This document shows, in pieces, positions 1 to 4,497 of a stretch of 6,864 nt of DNA; position 1 is the first letter of the stretch; each line of letters opens with the position of its first letter. The notes beneath the pieces are model-generated. The model did no database searches. It saw only the letters and a program-made list of their open reading frames with translations, and was not told the DNA's origin. The translations under genes and the position numbers were made by a program. The DNA comes from Candidatus Brocadiaceae bacterium. Its GTDB lineage: Bacteria > Planctomycetota > Brocadiia > Brocadiales > Bathyanammoxibiaceae. The stretch lies in the NCBI GenBank assembly GCA_030018855.1, contig JASEHG010000106.1, positions 1 to 6,864 of the forward strand, written 5' to 3'.

Positions 1-9
1 ACGTAAGGG

Positions 10-270
10 GTGAGAGAAAACCTCCTGAGTGTCTTCCTCCTGGCAGTAGCCCTTGCAGGGGATGGTTGTGCGGCCGCCGCTATTGGTCAAGTCGTAGAGC
101 GGGAGCATAATAAAAAGAAGGAGGCCCAGGGACAGGAGGCCGCCAAGAAGACCGCCGCTCCAGGGGCCTCTGCAAACAGAAAGCTTATAGACGGCAAGTG
201 GTACAAGAAGGGCTTCGTTGAGGAACCCGCAGGCAGTGGTAAATATAACGTGATCTGGCTCCCAGAATAA
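10..270 (+). CDS. Small lipoprotein, zipper-less paralog of the next two genes
   Basis: An 86-residue predicted lipoprotein of unknown function. Residues 1-20 form a signal peptide ending in LAGDGC, a lipobox-like site with an unusual Asp at -2. It is followed by a short charged segment (about 30-46) and a tail (about 58-86) reading RKLIDGKWYKKGF...GSGKYNVIWLPE. Signal and tail match the gene at 305, but the roughly 45-residue glycine-rich segment there is missing; only a trace (AAAAIGQVV against GALIGKVV) remains. The start is GTG. It is chosen because the leader CGTAAGG and the codons for MRxN align with the ATG start of the third paralog at 812; any Shine-Dalgarno site would lie outside the window. 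The gene probably heads a three-gene unit, with 34 bp to the next gene. It may be an internally deleted copy or an ancestral short form. The lipoprotein call is fairly safe; the function is unknown. Confidence 0.72.
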   Translation: MRENLLSVFLLAVALAGDGCAAAAIGQVVEREHNKKKEAQGQEAAKKTAAPGASANRKLIDGKWYKKGFVEEPAGSGKYNVIWLPE

Positions 271-304
271 CAAAATTATAAAGGCAAATTGAGAGGGATA
301 TGAG

Positions 305-721
305 ATGAGAAAAAACTTTTTAATCATTTTCCTCCTGGCGTTAGCCCTTGTGGGCGCTGGCTGTGCAGACATGGCAGAGCATAAGGGGGCGGCTGGGGCC
401 GGTGTAGGTGCGGCCGGTGGCGCCGCCCTGGGTGCCGGTATTGGGGCGGCCTTTGGCGCCCCCGGTCTTGGTGCCGCTATCGGCGCAGGCGGTGGTGCAC
501 TCATCGGTAAGGTCGTAGGCGATGAGATGCAGAGGAAAGACGACAAGAAGGAAGTGGATGAACTCAAAAAGGAGGTACAGGAACTGGAGGCCACCCAGAA
601 GGCCGCCGCTCCAGAGGCCTCTGCAGACAGGAAGCTCATAGACGGTAGCTGGTACAAGAGGAGCATGATTGAAGACCCGGCGGGCAGTGGCAAGTTCAAA
701 GAGGTCTGGCTCCCGGAATAG
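305..721 (+). CDS. Glycine-zipper lipoprotein
   Basis: A 138-residue predicted lipoprotein. Residues 1-20 are a signal peptide (MRKN, hydrophobic core, VGAGC lipobox with Cys20 as the lipidation site). There is no Asp at +2, so by E. coli rules outer-membrane sorting is expected. Residues 28-72 are a glycine zipper dense in GxxxG spacings (for example GAGIGAAFGAPGLGAAIGAG), the kind of segment found in Gly-zipper outer-membrane lipoproteins and able to insert in or pack against membranes. Residues 76-97 (QRKDDKKEVDELKKEVQELE) look like a short charged coiled coil. The tail 109-138 carries one W...VWLPE unit. The site GAGAGGG lies 7 bases before the ATG. Up to the coiled coil it is nearly identical to the gene at 812, so the two are recent duplicates. 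A role in envelope integrity or multimer formation is inferred; no specific function is known. Confidence 0.82.
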   Translation: MRKNFLIIFLLALALVGAGCADMAEHKGAAGAGVGAAGGAALGAGIGAAFGAPGLGAAIGAGGGALIGKVVGDEMQRKDDKKEVDELKKEVQELEATQKAAAPEASADRKLIDGSWYKRSMIEDPAGSGKFKEVWLPE

Positions 722-723
722 GT

Positions 724-783
724 TGTAGGGGCGTATTGTTCGCCACGGCGAATCTGCCTAAGGCACGACAATACGCCCCTATA
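724..783. repeat. Compound palindrome, TGTAGGGGC family, three-hairpin form
   Basis: Outer arms 724-739 and 768-783 are complementary at 15 of 16 positions (right arm ACAATACGCCCCTATA). Between them sit two smaller hairpins, TTCGCC-AC-GGCGAA (739-752) and TGCCT-A-AGGCA (755-765). The whole could fold as a three-way junction. It fills most of the 90-bp gap between two lipoprotein genes in the same direction. It could act as an mRNA structure or attenuator, but its ends match other palindromes in the window, so I read it as an inserted repetitive element. Confidence 0.8.
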
Positions 784-811
784 CAGACATGTCTAAGGTA
801 GGAGCGTAAGG

Positions 812-1357
812 ATGAGAAAAAACTCTTTAATTATTTTCCTTCTGGCGTTAGCCTTTGTGGGCGCTGGCTGTGCAAGTATGTCGGAGCACAAAGGGGCTAC
901 AGGTGCAGGCGCTGGTGCCCTGGGCGGTGCCGCCATGGGTGCCGCAATAGGCTCGGCCTTTGGCGCCCCCGGTCTTGGTGCGGCTATAGGAGCGGGCGGT
1001 GGTGCCCTCATCGGTAAGACCGTCGGAGACGAGATGCAGAGGAAAGATGACAAGAAAGAGTTAGAGGAGTTAAAACAGAAGGTGCAGGAACTGGAGGCCA
1101 CCAAGAAGGCCACGTCTCCTGAGTCCGCCGCCCCTGGGACTGCCAGTGGCACTGGAGGAAAGAAATTCGTGGAGGCCCACTGGGAGTACAATAAGAATAA
1201 AAGGTGGGTGGATACCACCAAGATAGAGAAAGTCTATGTCCCCGAGCATACGGAGGGAGACAAACGCATAGAGGGCCATATGGAAGAAAGGACTGTACCT
1301 GGTGGTTACTGGGAGGAGTACGAGGAAAAGGTCTGGGTCCCAGACCACTATGAATAG
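812..1357 (+). CDS. Glycine-zipper lipoprotein with a two-unit W/Y-rich tail
   Basis: A 181-residue predicted lipoprotein, third of the tandem set. Residues 1-20 are a signal peptide with VGAGC lipobox (Cys20), 28-72 a glycine zipper almost identical to that of the gene at 305, and 76-97 a short coiled coil. The Pro/Ala/Ser/Gly linker (about 100-117) leads to a different, longer tail. That tail has two units, 123-145 (HWEYNKNKRW...VYVPEH) and 166-181 (GYWEEYEEKVWVPDHYE). The first unit resembles the single W...VWLPE unit of the other two genes, so the tail may have grown by unit duplication. Translation is well supported, with AGGAG 7 bases before the ATG. A terminator follows 28 bases after the stop. 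The protein is probably outer-membrane anchored with the aromatic tail in the periplasm or on the surface; function unknown. Confidence 0.82.
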   Translation: MRKNSLIIFLLALAFVGAGCASMSEHKGATGAGAGALGGAAMGAAIGSAFGAPGLGAAIGAGGGALIGKTVGDEMQRKDDKKELEELKQKVQELEATKKATSPESAAPGTASGTGGKKFVEAHWEYNKNKRWVDTTKIEKVYVPEHTEGDKRIEGHMEERTVPGGYWEEYEEKVWVPDHYE

Positions 1358-1385
1358 TTTCTTATAAAACGTCTTTGATTAAAAG

Positions 1386-1424
1386 AAAAGAGAGGAACGG
1401 TCAAATGCCTTCCTCTCTTTTTTT
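1386..1424 (+). terminator. Intrinsic terminator of the lipoprotein unit
   Basis: A perfect 12-bp stem (AAAAGAGAGGAA at 1386-1397 with TTCCTCTCTTTT at 1410-1421) encloses a 12-base loop and runs into seven T residues (1418-1424). This is a textbook rho-independent terminator on the plus strand, 28 bases after the third lipoprotein gene. Confidence 0.9.
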
Positions 1425-1445
1425 ATCCATGAAGCGGTTTAGTTG

Positions 1446-1468
1446 TGTAGGGTGCGTGAAACGCACCG
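1446..1468. repeat. TGTAGGGTGCGT hairpin, copy 1
   Basis: GGTGCGT (1451-1457) and ACGCACC (1461-1467) form a perfect 7-bp stem with a GAA loop, preceded by TGTAG. The same 23 bases recur at 1615-1637. It has no T-tract, so it is not an obvious terminator. It shares the TGTAGGG opening with the larger palindromes in the window. Confidence 0.85.
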
Positions 1469-1481
1469 CCCCACTTCAACG

Positions 1482-1513
1482 GTTAGATACGTAAGGTAAA
1501 GCGATGCCTGGGA
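1482..1513 (+). repeat. 32-bp direct repeat, copy 1
   Basis: These 32 bases recur exactly at 1548-1579, a 66-bp period. The repeat contains AAGG spaced 7 bases from an ATG (ATGCCTGGGA), so it looks like the leader, ribosome binding site and first codons of a gene. From this copy the reading frame runs into the adjacent palindrome and stops after 19 codons. Confidence 0.85.
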
Positions 1514-1521
1514 AAATTTAT

Positions 1522-1547
1522 GTAGGGGCGGGGCTTGCCCCCGCCCA
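1522..1547. repeat. TGTAGGGGC-family palindrome, G/C-rich core
   Basis: TGTAGGGGCGGGGC-TT-GCCCCCGCCCA forms an imperfect G/C-rich hairpin, with one bulge needed to pair the outer bases. It sits exactly between the two copies of the 32-bp direct repeat and shares the TGTAGGGGC opening of the elements at 724, 2010 and 3732. Confidence 0.7.
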
Positions 1548-1579
1548 GTTAGATACGTAAGGTAAAGCGATGCCTGGGA
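1548..1579 (+). repeat. 32-bp direct repeat, copy 2
   Basis: This is an exact copy of 1482-1513. From its ATG (1570) a 14-codon frame, MPGRIEKIVKPLPK, runs to a TAA at 1612, directly before the second TGTAGGGTGCGT hairpin. It may be the surviving 5' end of the small gene that resumes at about 1638-1677. Confidence 0.85.
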
Positions 1580-1614
1580 GAATAGAGAAGATTGTGAAGC
1601 CACTCCCTAAGTAA

Positions 1615-1637
1615 TGTAGGGTGCGTGAAACGCACCG
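1615..1637. repeat. TGTAGGGTGCGT hairpin, copy 2
   Basis: Same 23 bases as 1446-1468, with the perfect 7-bp stem and GAA loop at 1620-1636. It lies between the short frame that starts at 1570 and the frame that continues into the antitoxin-like ORF at 1677. It may therefore have split one gene. Confidence 0.85.
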
Positions 1638-1676
1638 ACCCGCTCTTTCCGAGGCATACCCGTAAAGGTCAAAGAG

Positions 1677-1814
1677 ATGGTAAAGGGCAGGAAGGCTGAA
1701 CTGACTAAGGAGAAAAAACTCAAGCTGGTGGAAGATATAGCCAGCATAGGAGTTAAGACCCGTCCCTGGAAAAAGATGAAGGCAATCATAGTAAAAACCC
1801 ATCTTGTCCAATGA
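1677..1814 (+). CDS. Small ORF, probable VapB-like antitoxin remnant
   Basis: A 45-residue basic ORF (ATGGTAAAGGGC...) with AAAGG 8 bases upstream. Its TGA stop overlaps the ATG of the PIN-domain ORF as ATGA, the translational coupling typical of type II toxin-antitoxin pairs. The sequence, MVKGRKAELTKEKK then LVEDIASIGVKTRPWKK, shows no antitoxin motif I can name, so the call rests on position. The frame stays open upstream to about 1629, reading GIPVKVKE just before the Met. There is no normal start there because the stretch runs into the repeat at 1615-1637. The gene has probably lost its native 5' end to that insertion, and the ATG at 1677 would be a secondary start. Confidence 0.45.
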   Translation: MVKGRKAELTKEKKLKLVEDIASIGVKTRPWKKMKAIIVKTHLVQ

Positions 1815-2014
1815 CGATTTACTACTTGGACACCAATATCTTCCTTTATGCCGCTGACCCTTATAGTCCTTATCATACCGCCTGTAAAGGAGTTTTAGTA
1901 GAGATTGCAAAGGACGCCCTTGGGGCTTTCACTTCAGTGGAAACAATTCAGGAGATTGAGAGCTCTGGAAAAGTCATCCCAACGCTGTGTGTCATTCTGA
2001 GCGAAGCGAAGTAG
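1811..2014 (+). pseudogene. Truncated PIN-domain toxin (VapC-like)
   Basis: Residues 1-49 match the N-terminal half of a PIN-domain ribonuclease. They include the opening strand YYLDTNIFLYA with catalytic Asp7, the helix HTACKGVLVEIA, and FTSVETIQEI with the second acidic position (Glu44, or Glu48). PIN toxins are usually around 130 residues and need further acidic residues in the second half. Here that half is absent. After about residue 50 the frame reads unrelated sequence and ends inside a repeat, whose bases encode the last residues CVILSEAK. The ORF has no Shine-Dalgarno site and depends on coupling to the ORF at 1677 through ATGA. The product is very unlikely to be an active nuclease. 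Family assignment is good; the exact VapC subgroup is unknown. Confidence 0.75.
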
Positions 2015-2108
2015 GGGCGAACGGCCGTTCGCCCCTACTCATAAGAGATTCTTCGGTCGCTTCCCCTTCGCTCTGCTCAGGGCTTCGGCTTCGTTCCCTC
2101 AGAATGAC
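1991..2108. repeat. 118-bp element with GTCATTCTGAG terminal inverted repeats
   Basis: GTCATTCTGAG (1991-2001) and its complement CTCAGAATGAC (2098-2108) bound a stretch rich in GCGAAG/CTTCGC motifs, including AGATTCTTCGG. From memory, GTCATTCTGAGCGAAGCGAAG is a common dispersed intergenic repeat in several bacterial groups. It fills most of the gap between the convergent PIN fragment and L,D-transpeptidase gene, and supplies the end of the PIN reading frame. No transposase is visible, so it would be non-autonomous or a folded-RNA repeat. Confidence 0.7.
2010..2039. repeat. 30-bp perfect palindrome, TGTAGGGGC family, nested
   Basis: AGTAGGGGCGAAC at the left and its complement GTTCGCCCCTACT at the right form an uninterrupted 30-bp palindrome with centre GGCC. 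It lies inside the GTCATTCTGAG element at 1991-2108, so it probably inserted later. Confidence 0.85.
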
Positions 2109-2143
2109 ATGTAAGTAGGGTTTTTCAGAGGTCTCACATCGTT

Positions 2144-3616
2144 CTATCGCTGGATAATCACCTCCGTACCTGGCGTTACGTAGTCGTAGAGCTCCTCCAC
2201 GTCCTGGCTAAGCATGCGGATGCACCCATTGGAGGATTCCGTGCCGATGCTATCAGCCTCGGTAGTACCGTGGATGCCGTATCCACTGAGGCCAGGTTGA
2301 TTCTGGAAGCCCATCCAACGGGTACCCAACATGTTCCCGGGGCTCCCATAGGCATAGACCTTACCATCCAGCGGGGAGAACCAGGTGGGTTCTTTCATCT
2401 TAATTTCAACGATGAACCTCCCTTCCGGGGTCTTGTCGTTCTTTCCCAGCCCTATCGGGTATTGCTTCAGGTAATGTCCATCCAGGAGGAGGGTCAGCGT
2501 GAAGTCACTCTTGTCCACCAGGAGACCAGTCTTTCCCTTCAATACCCTCAATGGCTCTCCAACACGCAGTAGTGGGGAGGACTTCCGATTAAGTCTCATG
2601 AGGAGTTCTGCCGTGGTGCTATGCTGTTTCGCAATCTTAACAAGGTTGTCACCACGCTGTACGTTATACGTCAGTAAATCGGGACTGGTGGCGGCGGAGA
2701 AGACAAGGGCATTATTTAATTCCTCCAGGTGCCTGCGAATGAGCTGGCGCCTTTCTTCGGAGGTCTCCATGAAAAGGGCCTGGGAGTAAAGGTTTCTGGC
2801 ATCGTATTTCTTGTCTTTCTGTAGACATTCGTAGGCCTGCTGAAGGGTTTCCTGGAGGGTGGACTGGCTGGCCGTAGTAGATGCCGGCAAGACGGCAGCA
2901 CCCGGGAGGAAGGCGACTTCCTTTGTCAGGATTGGCCCTGCCACTGCTGGGGTGGTAGCAACACCAAGTGCCTGGATGGGATTCGCCTGAGGCAGACTGG
3001 GCGACCGGAGTGGTCCTGCCACTATAGGTTCCGAGGGACTGGTGGAGACGTCCGCTTGCCTGGTATCGGATGAGGTGGTCACCTCGGGCCTGCTGGCTAG
3101 AGGTGGTAGTGGCGCCCCTGCCGGAGGTGATTGGGCTACTCCCCCATGAGAGGGGGCTGGAGTGGATGCCTTTGTATCAACGGCTTCTCCCCTGTCATGG
3201 CTAGACCCTCCGGCGGACGGTACAGAACCAGGGCCAGGGTTTGTGCCTTTAGCTACGTCTTTAGCTGTATCTTTAGTTGTAGCCTTAGTCGTGTCTTTGG
3301 CCGTATCTTTAGGAGTGGTCTTAGGGGGGGCGGCTTCAGACGTCTTCGCCTTCTTAGTAACCTCCTTGGCCTGCTGGCTGGGAGTTACCATCTGAGGGGG
3401 GGACGTCTTGTGGGTGGTAACACCACCTGGCGTCTGGGCATTACTCACCTGAGGCGAACTGGGCGTCTGGGCAGTAGGCTTCTTTGCCTTCGGAGATTCT
3501 TTAGCCTCGGTCTTAAAGAGTATGTCGGTCTTCTGGATTACATCACTCTTGTCTTCGGCCTGGGCTAGGGGGGGTAAAAAGAGAACACTACCGAGGAGGA
3601 GAAATAGGGTTATCAT
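2144..3616 (-). CDS. Secreted L,D-transpeptidase with LysM (YkuD family)
   Basis: A 490-residue exported cell-wall enzyme. L,D-transpeptidases use an active-site Cys to form 3-3 cross-links or attach proteins to peptidoglycan. Residues 1-20 are a signal peptide (LPPLAQA then ED). Residues 21-250 are a long Pro/Thr/Ser/Ala/Lys-rich linker, with five KDTA-like tetrapeptides at 103-122. Residues 254-306 are a helical, TPR-like segment (KKYDARNLYSQAL...HLEELNNALVFS). A LysM follows at 314-360 (YNVQRGDNLVKIAKQHS), then a YkuD domain from about 363 to 490 with TPEGRF (396-401), His449 in GIHGT and Cys465-Arg467 in SSNGCIRM. All key residues are present. The ATG has no clear Shine-Dalgarno site, and its signal peptide has no positive n-region. 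The frame is open upstream, reading KFFETICAN, but contains no ordinary start codon. The domain order resembles planctomycete enzymes. It is a separate unit with its own promoter at 3662-3690. Confidence 0.93.
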   Translation of the reverse strand: MITLFLLLGSVLFLPPLAQAEDKSDVIQKTDILFKTEAKESPKAKKPTAQTPSSPQVSNAQTPGGVTTHKTSPPQMVTPSQQAKEVTKKAKTSEAAPPKTTPKDTAKDTTKATTKDTAKDVAKGTNPGPGSVPSAGGSSHDRGEAVDTKASTPAPSHGGVAQSPPAGAPLPPLASRPEVTTSSDTRQADVSTSPSEPIVAGPLRSPSLPQANPIQALGVATTPAVAGPILTKEVAFLPGAAVLPASTTASQSTLQETLQQAYECLQKDKKYDARNLYSQALFMETSEERRQLIRRHLEELNNALVFSAATSPDLLTYNVQRGDNLVKIAKQHSTTAELLMRLNRKSSPLLRVGEPLRVLKGKTGLLVDKSDFTLTLLLDGHYLKQYPIGLGKNDKTPEGRFIVEIKMKEPTWFSPLDGKVYAYGSPGNMLGTRWMGFQNQPGLSGYGIHGTTEADSIGTESSNGCIRMLSQDVEELYDYVTPGTEVIIQR

Positions 3617-3661
3617 ATTAGCGCAGATTGTCTCAAAGAACTTGCCACCCTGCTGGGAGAA

Positions 3662-3690
3662 AAGATAGCATACGGGAGGGCTTCTGTCAA
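3662..3690 (-). promoter_or_regulatory. Sigma70-like promoter of the L,D-transpeptidase gene
   Basis: Read on the minus strand, TTGACA (3685-3690) is followed after 17 bases by TATCTT (3662-3667). This is a full-consensus -35 with optimal spacing. Transcription would start near 3655, giving a leader of about 39 bases before the ATG at 3616. Confidence 0.7.
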
Positions 3691-3731
3691 GGAGAAACGG
3701 CTACCTGGATGTGGAGTTTACAGATACGGCC

Positions 3732-3761
3732 TGTAGGGGCACGTTGCAACGTGCCCCTACA
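3732..3761. repeat. 30-bp perfect palindrome after the dtxR-like gene, TGTAGGGGC family
   Basis: TGTAGGGGCACGTTG and its exact complement form an uninterrupted 30-bp palindrome, three bases beyond the stop of the iron regulator. As RNA it would make a long stem at the 3' end of the feoB-regulator transcript. It has no T-tract, so it may protect or pause rather than terminate. Its ends match the elements at 724, 1522 and 2010. Confidence 0.88.
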
Positions 3762-3764
3762 ATC

Positions 3765-4421
3765 TCAATGACTGCGGCGGACGTAGATGTCCCTGGCTAT
3801 GTCTTCATCCAGGGCAAGCTGGGTCTCCCCCATCTGGATGACTAGGGTAGGCTGTTTCTGGTGCACCCTGATGGCGGTCCCTGGGAGTAGCCCCATGGAG
3901 GAGAGCCTGTCCAGCCTGGGGTGGTGTTCAGTGGTTATGTAGGCCACTTTTGCCTCCTCTCCTGGGGTGAGTTCCAGCAGGCTCAGGACCAGGGGTCTGA
4001 GTACCTTTTTTGCCCGCTGACAGCACTCACCCGGGGGTATGAGCTTTCCGTGGGGACACCTCACCGGGTGACCCAGCAGGGTGCATATACTGGTGGTGAC
4101 CTCATCATTGAGGAAGTGCTCAAACTCACAGGCGCTGGAGTCCATGGTGTCGTGTTTCACCGCCAGTATATCCTTCAGGAGTCTTTCTGCCAGACGGTGA
4201 CGCCTGACCACCTGCTCTGCCTCTTTCCTGCCTGTGGCCGTGAGGACGATGAGGGAGTTGTACATGTGGACGAGTTTTTGTCGTAACATGTCCTGGAGGA
4301 CGGCGTCCGCTACCCGGGGGTCTATCCATTGAGATAGCATGTCTTTGCTGGCCCTCTTCCCAAACTCCTCTTCATGGGTCCATATATGTTCCAGGACTTC
4401 TTCTATCTTCGGTTCTGTCAT
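3765..4421 (-). CDS. DtxR-family iron-dependent regulator fused to a FeoA domain
   Basis: A 218-residue metal-responsive repressor. Residues 1-65 are a winged helix (IEEVLEHIW..., DPRVADAVLQDMLRQKLV, wing ending LTATGRKEAE). Residues 70-135 are the dimerization and metal-binding domain, and 145-215 a C-terminal FeoA/SH3-like domain (LLELTPGEEAKV, LDRLSSMGLLPGTAIRV, LALDEDIARDIYV). Metal ligands align with C. diphtheriae DtxR without gaps from His79 on: His75, Glu79, Asp94 (for His98), Cys98 (for Cys102), Glu101 and His102. The N-terminal Met10 position appears to be Glu8, nearer to the Asp of MntR. Cys98 favours iron over manganese. Extra Cys at 113, 122, 133 and 134 are unusual. It lies 76 bp downstream of feoB on the same strand and is probably co-transcribed. 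The ATG lacks a strong ribosome site. It may repress feoB, while the FeoA part could also contact FeoB; the latter is speculation. Confidence 0.9.
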   Translation of the reverse strand: MTEPKIEEVLEHIWTHEEEFGKRASKDMLSQWIDPRVADAVLQDMLRQKLVHMYNSLIVLTATGRKEAEQVVRRHRLAERLLKDILAVKHDTMDSSACEFEHFLNDEVTTSICTLLGHPVRCPHGKLIPPGECCQRAKKVLRPLVLSLLELTPGEEAKVAYITTEHHPRLDRLSSMGLLPGTAIRVHQKQPTLVIQMGETQLALDEDIARDIYVRRSH

Positions 4422-4427
4422 GTTTAG

Positions 4428-4497
4428 ACTCTAGACATTAGACTTTGGACTTTAGACTTTTTAGTCTATAGTCTATGGTCAAAAGTCCATAGTCCAA
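4428..4497. repeat. Degenerate TAGACTT repeat array with hairpins
   Basis: The gap between feoB and the regulator consists almost wholly of variants of (T)TAGACTT and its complement. It includes two clear hairpins, TAGACT-TTTT-AGTCTA (4453-4468) and CTATGG-N8-CCATAG (4473-4492). It is A/T-rich and unlike the neighbouring genes. It could shape the mRNA between the two cistrons, or simply be repetitive filler. No confident promoter was found in it. Confidence 0.65.

Noticed and set aside
793..1221. Antisense ORF of 142 codons opposite the third lipoprotein gene
   Set aside because: It is a shadow of the Gly/Ala-rich coding frame. It is Pro/Ala-rich with no domain, while the sense gene has signal peptide, ribosome site and paralogs.
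1446..1637. Possible CRISPR array from the repeated hairpins and the 32-bp direct repeat
   Set aside because: There are only two copies of each repeat, of different types and with unequal spacing. No cas gene is present, and the intervening DNA is palindromic rather than spacer-like.
1518..1910. Minus-strand ORF of 130 codons across the repeat region
   Set aside because: It runs through palindromes and over the PIN fragment in antisense, and shows no recognizable domain or ribosome site.
3732..3761. Intrinsic terminator at the 30-bp palindrome
   Set aside because: The stem is strong, but no T-tract follows on either strand, and the same ends occur in other elements unrelated to gene ends.
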